Numbered from the stretch's first letter, positions 46,061-58,975 are shown. The stretch is DNA of 64,000 nucleotides from Tolypeutes matacus (GCA_026826555.1 JAKSZT010053881.1:5004203-5068202), one strand, 5' to 3'. Translations and numbers: made by a program. The notes: a model not told the origin generated them from the sequence alone.

Positions 46061-47789
46061 TCCAGCTACAAGTAAGAATACTGTCAAAAAGAAAGGAAAT
46101 TATTTGCCTCAAGCTAACCTGCTAAACTAATGGCAAAGTTGGGATTGGCTCTCACCAGCTCTAAATTCCTTGTTTGGGATTTTGGTTTTTTTTAGTTTAT
46201 GGTTTCAATGAAAACCTGAAAAAGTTCATTATTTTAAAAAGGATGAAAATGTGTGGGGGTCACTAAAAAAGTACTTCCAATAATGCTTCTGATCCTAATA
46301 GGAATTTAGAGTGAAATTATTCAATTAGGTTTGTATGTGCGCATACTCATGGATTGGGTGGGTGGGGGTCTGTATTTGTGTGTAAAAGATGGGGGGCAGT
46401 AATCTTCAGTACATTCTAGTTAATAAAATTTCACTCACAGTCCCTTAGTAGCAATTTGAAAAAAAAAAAAGCTAGTATAATGACTCAGTAATCTAAAATC
46501 CAGCTTTCCTGGCCTCCACCCTCATATTCCACATAATTTTCCCAAAAACAGGGTTAAGGGAAAGGACCTTAAATAAGAAAGGCTATTAAAACATATAGTT
46601 TTTAAATTCTGGGTAAAAGTGGCATATTTTTTGAGCATTTAGCCAAGTTCTTTATACAGAGTACCATTTTTCCTTATTACTTAAGACAGCAAGCAAAGAG
46701 GAGGCCCTGACTTCTGTCCATCTCTCATTCACTCTGTCTCCCTGTGCTTTCTGAAATACTCCATAGCATTCCAAGGAGAAGGCTTTACGTACATGGGCAA
46801 GTTTAAACACAAAAGGAAAGAAGAGCTCCACCTCTGCCAGGTGGGGTCACACCAGGGAATGGAGCCCTATGCATTGTGGAGCTGTTTCAGAGATAAGATT
46901 CTTTGCCATTGGAAAAATCTTTTGTTTATGGCAAAAAAAAAAAAAAAAAAAAACAGATATAAATTCTTCTAAGACACTATTCCAAAATAAGTGTAATAAG
47001 AGCATTTGTTAAGTGAGTTCTGGTTGTACTTCCTTTAATTAATAATCTTTCCTTTTGGAAATATCACTATATATGCTATAAGAATACTTGTGAAAATGGA
47101 ACATCACATTCCAAGCAAAATGCAATAACTCATATGTGTAGTGATTAAAAGTATATTAGCATTTTAAAAATAGGATATCTAGGAAAATATTTGACAGAAA
47201 TATGATAATAGTGTCTTGGGATAGCAGGATTGTGGGTAATAATTTTTCTGTTTCCTTAATTTTCTGTAAGGCAAGCGTATGACCTTAATTATTAAAAACC
47301 TATGTCCAGGAAGAAGGTAATCACCTTGAGGAATTAAAAAGACCACAGTGCACTTGTTCAATTAATCACATTAGAGAAGAGGTAGAGAAGAAATTTGGTG
47401 AGGGCTTGGATTAAATATAATTTGAATTTCTTTTTCTCCCAGTCTCCTATTCAAAATAAAGAGAAAAGTCCAAAAAGAGTGTTGGGCAAATAGGATAGAG
47501 AAGAAGAAGATAGGAGAACACAGTATCAGAATGGTTGGTTGGTCTAAGTCTGGAGTTTCTGTTAATTTCAGATCCCAAACTTTAAAGATTTCCCTCATCT
47601 TCCTACTAAAATGGTGCTTCTTGGGCTGTAAGTTAGAAGAAAGACAAAGTTTTCTCAGTCCAGCCAAATCCAAACCCAGTTAGGAGAAAAGTAAAGAATG
47701 TGGTTTATGTATATATAATCCTCCCAAAGAAGGATTATAGCATAAACAATGTTTTTCAGCTGCATAAACTCTGCTCAATTGAACCAGAC
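46061..47789. other. No recognised gene; G-rich patch and poly(A)
   Basis: 46355-46400 is G-rich (GGGTGGGTGGGGG). An A22 run sits at 46933-46954. No gene. Confidence 0.4.
46933..46954 (+). repeat. Poly(A) run
   Basis: Twenty-two A residues, with no recognisable retroelement directly upstream. Confidence 0.85.
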
Positions 47790-47965
47790 ATAAACATTAT
47801 GTTTACAAAACAATTTCACACTCATTGTCTCTTAAATCTTCACAAATCTTTTGTGAGGAAAATACTGCCATCCACATTCCATGGCAGAGTAAACTGGTAC
47901 TACGTAAGAGGAAGGAATTGTCTAAAGTCACAAAGCTAGCAAGTGGCAGAACTGGCAAAATGGCA
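47790..47965 (-). mobile_element. MIR SINE, reverse
   Basis: CAATTTCACACTCATTGTCT, TCTTCACAAATCTTTTGTGA, GAATTGTCTAAAGTCACAAA and GCTAGCAAGTGGCAGAACTG are antisense MIR. Confidence 0.8.
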
Positions 47966-48479
47966 CAAATGGTGACTTTGATTGTTCCACAAATTTCCTT
48001 TTTCAGGCTGTATTAGTTCTAGCTTATCTCAAATGATCAAATAATATTCGGTGAATTTCTTTCCTGCAATTTAGAGAGCAAGATCCCTCTCATTTTCCCT
48101 TTCAACCTGGCATGATTCCCCCCTGCATTTCCTCGCTGCAAAAATTTCAGTTATTGCAATGGACAATGCTGCAAGCCTTCTGAGTGGGAAAGCCTATTAG
48201 CCAGCCAGTCTTTAAGGGTAGAGAGGTATAGTGTTTTAGCTTGAGACCTTTCACCTAAGAGCCAGGTAAAGGGAATGGCAGCCATATGGAAGAGTAATTA
48301 GAGAAAAAAATTCTTCCCCTGGAGCCTTTTCCGTCATTTGCCTTCTGAGAGAGAAAAGACTTGGGAAGAAGAATCCTAAAGTACCACAGCTGATCAAATA
48401 AGAATCCATTTAGAACAAATACAATATAAAAAGCTAATTTTTTCACTACAAAATTAATTGATTAACTTTTCCCTCTACA

Positions 48480-49060
48480 AATATATTACTAAAACTTTTG
48501 CACTGCATAAACTCTCCAAAGAAAATTAATGGTTTTGTTTTGAAAATTAATTTAGATATTAAAAAATTATATTTTCCACCAAGATCTCAGTTACTCAGAT
48601 TAAATATTAACCAAAAGCTGTCTTCTGCTTAAATAGAATTTAGCCTTTGAAGTGTTTTTATTAATCTCTTCTGATGTAGGTGCTTGAAATTCTATGAAAG
48701 TGCTGCTGCTACCCGTTCCGTGCATCACTTACTGTAATTTATTTTCAGAACATAATTCTATTTATAAATGAAAATCCTATTAAAAGAAGACAAGAAAAAT
48801 TAGTCCTAGACTTTGCATTGGTAGAGTAGAAACAAAATGAGCGGCCTAACCTGAAGTGACATTTACAAATTACCTGTTAATTTAAACTGGGTTGAGGGAT
48901 GACAGAGTTTAGTCAGACTGACAGGAAGTACCGAAGGAATGACAGTTGGGTCTGGAGTGGTCATAAAGCTCTTACTGCTGGCACATTTATCTGTGTTCAT
49001 CTACTGCCCTACCACCTCCCAAAAAGCTTCCTGCCTAGTAAATAATAAATTTGTAAAAAT
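48480..49060. other. Repeat-poor block, no gene
   Basis: Unique sequence, possible conserved non-coding DNA. Motifs include GTGCATCACTTACTGTAATT and AGTGACATTTACAAATTACC. Confidence 0.25.
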
Positions 49061-49289
49061 ATTTACGTTTTTGGCAGACTAGGGAGTAAAGGTTTTCCAC
49101 AGCTGGAGGCTCTCCTCCTTTGTTTAAGGGGAGGAAATCATTTATTAAAAATGGCTTCTGGCTTTAGTCATGTGAGTATCCTCCCTCTCCCCCAACTACG
49201 GAGGCCGAAATCATCACGTGTTTTCTTCACCGGTGTCTTTGACTAAGCATGAAGGCCCAAAAAGGCTACAGAAAACTGAATGGCCCTGG

Positions 49290-49315
49290 ATACGCATATA
49301 CAGGGATATGCGTAT
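49290..49315 (+). repeat. Perfect 10-bp inverted repeat
   Basis: ATACGCATAT (49290-49299), spacer ACAGGG, ATATGCGTAT (49306-49315). The arms are exact reverse complements. Confidence 0.9.
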
Positions 49316-52300
49316 ACAGAGCTATACATCTCCTCCACCCGCCATCCCAGTGAATCTGATAACAAGCTCTTGGAAACAGTTTGTGCTCCTTTTGCTTCAT
49401 CTACTCGATTTTTAAGTGTAACATCCAAAAAGATCTTGTAAATACAATGGTAAGTCAATAATCTTTAAAGAAGAAAGCTTGTATAGGGAGAAGAATTGCT
49501 TTCAACTTGGATTTTATTTTTGTCACATTTAAATTATTACCAGAATAATTATCTACAGATATTGACAATCTCTAAGTAGATTTTAGTATGTAAAGTTCAC
49601 AATTATTTTACACAAACTTCTATTCCACATTCAATTTACAAGAAGGTACATTTTTCCATGTGGTGGGTATCTCCCCAGTAGCACATATATGCATGTGCAT
49701 GGAGAGGAAACGCACATATGCATATAACATACAACACACACATAGGATCCACAGTAGTTTGCTCTTTCATGGGAAACCTCCTCTGATCTTAAAAAACAAA
49801 AGTGGTGTTTATTTTTTTTTTATCCTAAGTAAATTAAGGACAAATATATTTAAATTAAATAGGAATTAAACTACATTTAAATAAAATTAAAACTGCATAA
49901 TCAAAAATAATAACTTTAAATTCCTACATTAATAACAATAAATACATCCTGGGGTTTCATCTGCCTGCATGCTGGGTTAAAACTCCTGTCCTCTTTTGCA
50001 CTTTTAAATGAGTTTCTTTATTTGAAAATTCAGCAAATTTCAAGCAATTGTTGCATTCTTCCTTCATGTTTCTCCATTTTGGGATTCTATTGACTATGCA
50101 GGGATACCTCTGTAACACAAAAGTAATTGCTGTGAATTATTCACACCCTGATTCCCAGAATCTTCACAGAACCTTCAGTAACTATTCTGAGCTAGAAAAT
50201 TATTGGGTTTAGTCTTACTTCTTTGAACAAATGTCTCTTTATATTTGTGGGGAGAAGGTCAACCAGAGACTGTGAAGTATTAAAGTATTATTTAGGATAG
50301 GAATATTACCAAAGTAAGAAAGAATTTTGGTTTGAATTTTGATCCAATGTTCCTGATTTTGTATCATTTGCTATCTAGCAATAAGGAATAATCCAGCCCC
50401 TTAATACTAGAGTAATCAGGATAATCACATGAGTAATTACCAATTTTCAAGAAGAAACTAGTTGTGAGTAGATAAAGTATCAATTTAGCGAAAAAGTTTG
50501 AAATCTGAGATTCTGATGAAGAGAGCCTGTTGGAAAAATGAATCCATGAAATAGAGTCTCTTATTACATCCTCTTCATATGCAGTTCCTAGCTCAGATGA
50601 CAGCCTATCCCATATTAGAGTCTTCTCTGTTCAAATTCCATGATTCCTGTTAGCAAGTCATTGAAAGTTAATACCACATTTAAAGTCAAGTCCAGAAAGG
50701 ATGACCAAGGGCAATTTTTCAACTGTTCCTCCCTCCCTTCACCTCAGAAGTGCCATAGGACCCTTCTTCCCAATGCCATCTACTACAAAAGAGAAAATCA
50801 AAAGATTCCCTAGTCTTCTTGGCACGTAGAGAAGCACTTTTTGTGCTAAATGACACTTTGGAGTCTTTCTTCAATCTGGTTTTAGAGATAAATTATAAAT
50901 TATCTGTGTCTTAGACTCTTCTGTCACATTGCTGTCAAGAAGCATATGCCTCTTCGGACAATACTGGTTATTTCTATAAGATTTATGAAATGCTCCTTTG
51001 CTCCAAGATTGATAACCATGTCCTTATTCAGTATATCAAGGGCATATGATAATGATAGCCATCAAAGTTATTTTAACAATGCACAAACGCCAAGTGTCAA
51101 GGCTATCACTTCATTAGACAATAGTACTATTGATTATTAACTAGAGACTAAAATTGAAATACCTATACAATCTCCCCATGCCAAAAAAATTAATGGTGGG
51201 GGAGCATTTTACATTATCTATCACCACTATGAAACTTTCCCTAAACTAAACAAAAGATATTAGGAGTATTTAAATTTCACAATAAGCAATTTCCCCTTTA
51301 TGTCTCTTGAACCTCTATTATCCTCTCTTCTAAAGCTGAAATCATATTAGACTTACAAAATTGATTAGATCCTGACCTTATAATTCAAAAGTTCATTAGA
51401 AATTGAGGGGAAGGGTTAAGAAAATCGTTAAGGTTTAGGCAGGAGTGGAAGGGGGAGAAAGGAAGTACAAAGTTACAGATGTGAAAGGAAAAAATCTAAT
51501 GACTATTTACTCTTCATCTTTCTCTCATCTTTTTATTTCTGTCCTTGTGTTTTGTAATAGTATATGTTTCCCAAGTATCACAAGGCTAAAGGAAACTATA
51601 CAGTTTTCCTTGCCTTTCAAGAGGTATATTATTGTTTAACTGGCTCCAATAGTTTTTTACATGCAAATTAATCAGACACACATTCTTTTTGCCCTGAGCT
51701 ATGAGCTATGAAATTTGTACACTCTCTATGCAGGTGTTAAAAAGTCCTCTCTCTCCTGGAGTCATATATTTGGACTCTAAGGCAATTTCCCCATCATGCC
51801 AGCTTTAATTGGACCATGCTTCCTAATCAGCATAATTTCCCCCTTGACCAGCCCTCTTTGTTCATACACTTAGAAAAAAGGAAGTGGGTTAAAAAGAGGG
51901 CATTGAAAAAAATATCTTATTCAAAACAGCGATTTGAACACTTCCTAATGGAGCTCTAAGTACTCATCCTAAATAAAGCAAATGGTATGAGGCATGTGGA
52001 AAACTGATTAGTGAGGACCAAAGCAGACGTTTATTGCCCAGAGGTAGAAAGTCCACTAATCTTCCTGTTAAACCTCTGTTTTCATTTCCTTCTCAACTAA
52101 ACTCACTCTAGAACAAATTCATCACCTGTCTGAAGCCTCCAACTGCTACTGGAATCAAAGAAGCCAAGGGAAGAGTGAATGGAATCTCATGTGAATTTAT
52201 TTCCCCAGTCCTCTGTACATTCCCAAAGATCATTTGAAGTGCTGAAAATGTCAGGGTCTAGGCCTCTTACCACTTTCAGTACATTTTTTGTTTATCAGAA

Positions 52301-52409
52301 GCAGCCTTAGAAACTTCACATTATGGTTCTAGAACCATCACCAGGGGTTTGAGGAAGGGAAATGAGACTGACTTCAGTAAATTACTAAGCAAAGAAGAAA
52401 ATCTAACTA
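49316..52409. other. No recognised gene or clear repeat
   Basis: Three kb of mainly unique AT-rich sequence with no credible frame. An octamer-like ATGCAAATTAAT is at 51661-51672. Confidence 0.4.
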
Positions 52410-52750
52410 TTAGACTATTACCATTAACTATGGTCTATAGCATACACTTGGTGTATTTTTTCCATACAACCTCTATAATTAACACTATATGTTAGTATTA
52501 TATATTTGTTATAGTTCATAAGAGAACACTCTCATATTTGTACTATTAACCACAGTCCATTTTCTACCACATGGTTCATTGTGTTATACAGTCCCATGCC
52601 TTGTACATTCTATCCAAAGTGTACAATTCACTGGCTCTCATTTTCATCACAGAGTTGTGCAGTCATTGCCCCAGTAAACCTTTGAATGTTTACTTTAGTC
52701 CAAAAGAAAAAATCCCATACCCCCCTATTATTGACCCTAAGCATTGATAT
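52410..52750 (-). mobile_element. L1 3' UTR fragment, reverse
   Basis: ATTAACTATGGTCTATAGCA, TACTATTAACCACAGTCCAT, TGTACATTCTATCCAAAGTG, TGTACAATTCACTGGCTCTC and AGAGTTGTGCAGTCATTGCC are the antisense L1 3' UTR seen in this genome's L1s. Confidence 0.75.
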
Positions 52751-52759
52751 AATGCCTTC

Positions 52760-53605
52760 CTTGACATTGAATAGCATTAGATTTTAAACTGAAGTACAAA
52801 ATAAATATATGAGTCCACACTGCTATAAATGAAAGATTGAATAAATAAATAAATGGGAAGAAGAGAAAAATCTCCCCAACAGAATAATTCCAAATAATGT
52901 ATACAGATACTCCCCTTTCTAGATGGTGGGGCTTAAATACCCCTCCCTCTTCCTGCCACAGTTTCATCCACTTACCCCAGCTTGTACTGGACTTAGCAAC
53001 TTGTTTCCAAAGAATAGAGTCTGTAAAGCTTGGGGGTCATCAATTTACAGTGGAGAAAAGTGTCAAATACTGCCAGGGTCAGGTGACCAAGATTAATATT
53101 CCCAGTGATAAATCATGTTGATAATATGTACTCCCTGATTGGATATGATGAGAAGGGCACTTCACCTCTGTGATATTCTTCTCAAAAACCCCAGTCTAAT
53201 CAGGAGAAAAACACCAGACAAACCCAAATTGAGGGACATTCTGCAAAATAGCTGACCAGGACTCCTCAAAACTCTCAAGGTCATGAACACAAGGAAAGAC
53301 TGAGAAACTGTCAGACTAGAGGGGACTACGGCGACATGATGACTAAATGCAATATGATTTGGATCCTGGAAGATAAAGAAGACATTAGTATAAAAACTAG
53401 TGAAATCCGAATGAAGTCTGGATTTTAATTATTAGTAATGTACCATATCAGTGTCTTGGTTTTGACACATGTAAAATGATAATATAAGATGTTAACATTA
53501 GGGGAAGCTGGCTGAAGGGTATGTGGGAACTCTCTGTATTACTTTAGCAACTTTTCTGTAAATCTAAAATTATTCCAAAGGAAAAAGTTTATTTTAAAAA
53601 ATCCA
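52760..53605 (+). mobile_element. L1M-type LINE, 3' UTR
   Basis: TGAGGGACATTCTGCAAAAT, AGCTGACCAGGACTCCTCAA, TCAAGGTCATGAACACAAGG, AAACTGTCAGACTAGAGGGG, GATTTGGATCCTGGAAGATA and AACTCTCTGTATTACTTTAG follow the L1M 3' UTR to its end, with an A-rich finish near 53600. The open frames here are untranslated sequence. Confidence 0.8.
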
Positions 53606-53737
53606 AAAATACCTGACAAATGACTAACCTAGAATTTTTTTATTGTATGGAGAAAAGGAATAAAAATGTAGAGGAAAGCGTTTTTGTTAAGAACAAGAAT
53701 AAAATGAGTAAGGGCTAACCATTTGTATAAAACAAGC

Positions 53738-53800
53738 ATATGCATACACACACACATATATACACACACAAGCATATATATACATACATATATGAGTATA
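53738..53800 (+). repeat. (CA)n/(TA)n tract
   Basis: CATACACACACACACATATA, then TACACACACAAGCATATATA. Confidence 0.85.
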
Positions 53801-53835
53801 CATGATACCTGATATACCAGATATAGACATGCACA

Positions 53836-53844
53836 TAGATAGAT

Positions 53845-53883
<39 letters not shown>

Positions 53884-53907
53884 GATAGATAGATAGATAG
53901 ATAGATC
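53836..53907 (+). repeat. (GATA)n microsatellite
   Basis: About 17 GATA units interrupted twice by GATGATA. It creates the spurious minus-strand frame rich in Ile, Tyr, Leu and Ser (53715-53963). Confidence 0.95.
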
Positions 53908-53957
53908 ATAGAAACATAGATGTATGAACGGATCAATACTATCACTGCCATTCTACT

Positions 53958-54100
53958 TTTCATTCATTCATTTAATATTTTACTCATTCACACATCTAAT
54001 ATTATGAGATAATGGCTACAATATGTAAGACACTTTGCTACAGGCTGAGAATCCAACCATGGACCAAAAATGAGTATGTACCTTACCTGTAGGGAGATTT
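53958..54100 (-). mobile_element. L2 LINE 3' end, reverse
   Basis: TTCATTCATTCATTTAATAT, then TGTAAGACACTTTGCTACAG and AACCATGGACCAAAAATGAG follow antisense L2. Confidence 0.55.
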
Positions 54101-54194
54101 TATAAAAGCTCATTCTTTTGTGCTTTGAAACATTTAAATCTCAAATCTCCACAAATTTCTTATTAAAATCATGTGTTCCTTGGAGATACTAGTT

Positions 54195-54385
54195 TTTTGG
54201 AGTAAAATTCTTGAGTTTCAGGTCCAGACATACCACTTACTGGGCATGTGTTTCTGAGCAAGTCCTTAACATCTCCCTATGTCTTGGAGACATAGGATCA
54301 TAATTACTACCTTTGGAGGCTACCATAAGGGTAAAATAAATCCTCTTATCTCATATATTATAAAATGCTATGCAAATGTTCCAAC
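54195..54385 (+). mobile_element. MIR SINE
   Basis: GAGTTTCAGGTCCAGACATA, CCACTTACTGGGCATGTGTT, TCTGAGCAAGTCCTTAACAT and TAAGGGTAAAATAAATCC follow MIR. Confidence 0.7.
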
Positions 54386-54480
54386 TTAAAGGACAGTTAG
54401 CATGCTATGTGGCAGGACCTGATAGGAATAGGAACCATGATAGAATGGGAAATGACTTTGGGATGGGAAGGCACCAATTT

Positions 54481-54503
54481 AAAAAAAAAAAAAAAAAAAA
54501 AAA
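54481..54503 (+). repeat. Poly(A) run
   Basis: Twenty-three A residues, with no identified parent element. Confidence 0.85.
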
Positions 54504-56979
54504 TCTATACTTCATAATCTTGCCCAGAGTCAACATTAGAATTAAATATGTAAATGTCCAGAGGAAAAGTACAAAACAATCTTGTCAAGTAAGTAAAAAC
54601 CAAACATTACTATTTTCCCCATAAATGGATGTGGTACCTGAGGCCCAAACATATTGTATAACTTCAAAATTCCACACTGAGCCAGTAACACACACAGATT
54701 AAGATTTAGTCCCTTTGGCATTTAGAGAGTGACCACAAAGGTTATTGCTATTTGTGCATATACCCACCTCACCAGGACTAAAGATCTAAAATTTCCTCTT
54801 GGATTTATTGATGACTGTTTTGGGGAGATTTATATATGGAAGTTTAGCCAGATGGGATGCCGAAACCCCCATGTAGCTATTCAATGCAATTTTCTTTAAT
54901 GCTTGAAAACTGCTTCCTGCCCTCTCATGCTCTGTTGTATCATTTCTAACTCCACACTAGTGGCCATCCATGCAAGGCCCCTACAGCATGCTGTATACCA
55001 GTCCTCACTATCTCCCCTTCCCCATGTTGAATAGTGCAATTAAACTATGATGTATACTTTAATGTTATATTTATAACTTTACATATGCCCAAAGGCTTTA
55101 GCAGAAGTTACATTTTTATATCTTGAAAAAAATACATATTCAAAACATCAATTTTTGAAAAGCAAGAAAATTCCTTTAGTAGTTACTTCTTTTTGCAAGA
55201 CAAAAGTAAAGTCAAAATTTTCCCTAGGCTACTTTATGAAGTATTAGATCAATTTGAAAAGTTTTTTGCATCTTTTTATGAAAAGATTCTGATAGTTCTT
55301 TCAGCTGGTTTTTGCATGCATGGCACTTGGATGACAGTCTACTCCAACTCAATATTTCAAGTCCATGTCCATTTATTGAGTGTGTACAAAGTTCTGGGAA
55401 TTAAAAAATGAGTAAGAGTTCCAGCCCTTACAGTGAAAAGGTAGAAAATAACAAAATAACTTTTTTTAAATTTGGTTTCCATATAGATTGCTACTGGGGC
55501 TTAACTGAAGGAACAAATAGTTATGCCTCTGATTTTGGGGAAGGGAGTTATGAGAAAAAAAGTAAAGGAGAAGAAATATTTGATCTGGGTTTTCAACAAT
55601 AGGTATGAGTTTACTAGAACAGAAAGAAGCAGACATCTAAGTAGAGGTCATCACACGAGCAAAGTCCCCAAAACATCAAATACAGGAGACTTATGGTACT
55701 GGGCCACATGAGGGCATGATCAGAGATAATGAGGCAAAATACAGTTGAAGTCTTATATTCCAAACTAAGGAGTATGGGATCTTAACTTATAGGCTGTATA
55801 AATCTACCAGAGAGTTTTGTGGGGGGAAGGCAGTAGAGAGGGGTCCAGAGGTCATGACCAACAACAGAATATTCAAGGCTCATCTAGGCTCATTAAATAG
55901 GAGCTTTGTGGACAGGTATCAATTCACTGAACAAATTTAATTCAGTTTTACAAATACAAATGGACTAATAATTGTATGTATCAGTCAGAGTTCAGTTAGG
56001 AAAACAGGTACCACTCTGGGTATTTCATGTTGAGATTGATTTGAAACAGAAAATTAGAGATTTAAAATCTGTTGGAAAGGTTAGGGGAGAAAAAGTTGAG
56101 GAAGCCACCACTGGCATTCAGGAAATAAGGAAATACAGACATTTTGAGAAAATGACACTGATGATCTCAGCTGCCTTCAGCACTTAACTAGTGCTGAGGA
56201 ATTGCAGGAGAACATCCAGAAGCCTCTGGCAAAGCCTTCCTTTTGGCATCTGCCATAGCCCAAACATCTGCCATATGCTGCCCAGTCTTCCAACTCTTGA
56301 ATGAGTTCTTCCCACTGGTAGAATCTAAAGCAGAATTCTGCTAGCAGGGATTCTAAGAAATTTAGTTCCCACGCTTTGAGCCCCTGCAATACAAGATAGT
56401 GCAGAGAAGACAGGAAAAAGTATTGAATGGCCCACAGACAATCTGGCAAAGTGTGCAAGGAAAGTCAAGCTCTAGGACAATTACTATTAAAATAGCAACA
56501 AGAGTAAAATTTGCAGTTTTCAGATGCATTGGAAGAAACAAGACAAAACAAAGTAAAAACTAGAAAACTTGTTTCCACAAACTCTAAACTCTGCTGTACA
56601 CTTTTCTAATTCTCCAGACTTTCCCTCAAGTCAGGTGTACCCAAAATCAGTGAGCCACCTCCTGTCCTTTCACAGGGTCTTCTGATCCCAGTCCCAGCTA
56701 ACTCAACTTCAAAAATTACTCATGATGAGTCACAAGACTTTTGAAGATTTGACATATGGAGAAAATCTTTACTTTTGCCAAGTTGAAATGCTCCTTTTTC
56801 TAGTTTGGGATTAGGCACTTAAGAATATTACTCAACAAAGCACCATATGGGCATGATTGTGGACTCCCTTGGACTATTTTGTGAGATTCTCAAACACAGA
56901 GGAAAGATTCATCAAATATTGCAATTCTCACCATATATCACATACACAGGTTCTTAAATCCTTACATTTTCCCCATTGT
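54504..56979. other. No recognised gene; possible old repeat at 55970-56460
   Basis: TATCAGTCAGAGTTCAGTTA, GGAAAACAGGTACCACTCTG and GGGTATTTCATGTTGAG resemble the start of an old interspersed repeat I cannot name. Frames up to 93 codons here (56177-56458) have no known domain. Confidence 0.3.
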
Positions 56980-57482
56980 TATTGGATAAAGTCCAGACTT
57001 ATAAATAAGGCCAACCAGATGCTGCACTTTATGGTGCTTGATGGCATCTCAAGGTTCGAGTCATACCCCTCTGTTTCTCACTTGATATGCTGAATCCACT
57101 TCATTCAGTCCTTTCTAGCATAGGCCCTTCTTCATCTGCCAAGGATGCTCTTCCCTCCACCTCCTCCCCTGCCTTCTCTGGCCTGAATGACTCCTATTTA
57201 TCTATTGTCAGTGTATACAGCTCTTCCCCTGGGGGTCTCCCAGACTCATCAGTCTAAGGCCCCTGTTAGTCCCTCCCATCATGCTCTATTCTTTTTCTAT
57301 ACAGAATTTACCTAGTGTAATCACATAATTATGCACATAATTTATTATTATTTATTGGTTGTATTTCTGTCTCTTCCAGTAAATTCTACAAAGGCAATGA
57401 CCTACGTTAGTTTTATTTGTAATAGTATCTTCAGGGTCTAGCAGAGTCTGTCATGGAAGACACTCAATAACTAGTTGTTAGA
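56980..57482 (+). mobile_element. L2 LINE, 3' end
   Basis: TTGGATAAAGTCCAGACTTA, CTCATCAGTCTAAGGCCCCT, CAGTAAATTCTACAAAGGCA, ATGGAAGACACTCAATAACT and AGTTGTTAGA follow L2 in order. Confidence 0.8.
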
Positions 57483-57483
57483 G

Positions 57484-57538
57484 AGAAGAAAGGAAGGAAG
57501 GAGGGGGTAAAGGGAGTGGGGAGGGAGGAAGGGAGAGC
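57484..57538 (+). repeat. Polypurine tract, potential G-quadruplex
   Basis: AGAAGAAAGGAAGGAAGGAG, then GGGGG, GGG, GGGG and GGG runs with loops of 4, 3 and 1 nt (57503-57525). Confidence 0.85.
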
Positions 57539-58744
57539 AAAACACCTCTGACACCATCACTTTTCTGTCCAATAGCTACTCTCTTAAACAAATCCTGAGT
57601 TTATTTCCCTGCATTTCCCACTAAGCTATGAGACCACTAGAATCTGGTTAGTCCCTTCATTTTAACTTGTTTAACATATACATGTAAATCTGGACAACTT
57701 GTTACCTTTTCTTAAGCCTAGTAAATCTCACAGTCTCTGGGGGAAATCCTTGAAGAGTGGATCACTGCCTTAGGAATTGAGTTTGGGTGCAAGAGAGAAT
57801 AGCAAGTTTCATCAAAAATGAAACAACAAAAGCCCTATCCATGGGCTCTAGATCAGACTCTACCATCGGACAAGCAGCAAGAGGATGTTGGCATCAAATC
57901 CAGAAGTGAAACAAGCTTTCTGAGAAGCCACAACACCCTCTTCTCGGGCAACTTCCTATCTGTGGTAGCTGCATCTTCATAGTGACAGTTAACCAAAATG
58001 GGTGAAATTAGCAGGAAAACACACTTCTTTGCATGCTATCATCTGAAATAGGCTGTGGAACAGGGAAGGGAGGAATATCGTGATCCAAAACTACTGTAGC
58101 CAGAAGTTGGGCTGCTTCTTTTCAAATGTGTTGTCAATAGGTGATTGTCAGAGGACTTGTGCTTTTACATGTAAGCTAAATCAGAGATCCAAGTGTAAAA
58201 TCCAACTCTCAGGGACATCATTTGGATTTTTAATGCTCTCTTGGGAACCTAGAGCCCTTAAAGCAATGAAAGGATTACAAAAAAGCATAAATACAGTATT
58301 TTCATTTCTGACAGTATCATCTTGTTCTAAAATGGCCTGTTATTTAAAGGAAAATGATATCCACTTTTAGCAGCCCAACATTGAAATTTCAAGAGTTAAG
58401 AACCCCTCACCTTAGCTAAACTACTAAACATATAAAAACTTCACACTTAGAGGACAAGCAGAAAAATTGGCACAGCTTTCTGTTATCCTGTAGACTTGAA
58501 AGAAAAGAACACAATTAGGGAGGTAGCAATTCCTCTTTTTCCACCCCTCAGCTGCATCATTGTGCAGTAACAACATAAACGGCAAACAGAGATTTGGATA
58601 ATCAATGTATTGCGCAACCCCACAAGATTGGGTTTAGTATCCAAATTTAGGAATTTGTTCGTGCAGAAAGCCATTTATACATCCACATAGACATACACAG
58701 CATCTAGCAGAGAAACTTCAAAACTTGCTTGGAAGTAAAACCTA
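57539..58744. other. No recognised gene or repeat
   Basis: The 96-codon frame at 58080-58370 has no recognisable motif. Confidence 0.4.
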
Positions 58745-58975
58745 GAGGTTAAAAGCATGGGCTCTGAAGTCAGGCTGCCTAAGTTTGCAACCCTGGCTCT
58801 GCTGCTTAACAGCAGTGCGACTCTGAGCAAGCCATTTACCCCTTATGTACCTCAGTTTTCTCATCTGTAAAACAGAAATAACAATAGAATCTTCCCAATG
58901 ATTGTTGTGAGGCTTAAATGAGAGCTAGTTAATGTAAAGTGTTTAGTCACCTGGAAAACAATCATTCACTGATAA
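58745..58975 (+). mobile_element. MIR SINE, well preserved
   Basis: GTTAAAAGCATGGGCTCTGA, AGTCAGGCTGCCTAAGTTTG, CCTGGCTCTGCTGCTTAACA, CCTCAGTTTTCTCATCTGTA and ATTGTTGTGAGGCTTAAATG span nearly the whole element. Confidence 0.95.

Noticed and set aside
52410..53605. Opposed L1 pieces read as one twin-primed (inverted) L1 insertion
   Set aside because: Both pieces are 3' UTR and look like different L1 subfamilies, whereas twin priming would invert a more 5' segment of the same element.
53836..53907. Regular GATA array considered as a CRISPR-like or binding array
   Set aside because: Ordinary tetranucleotide microsatellite without spacers.
53715..53963. 82-codon minus-strand frame rich in Ile, Tyr, Leu and Ser
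   Set aside because: Produced by the GATA and CA/TA microsatellites.
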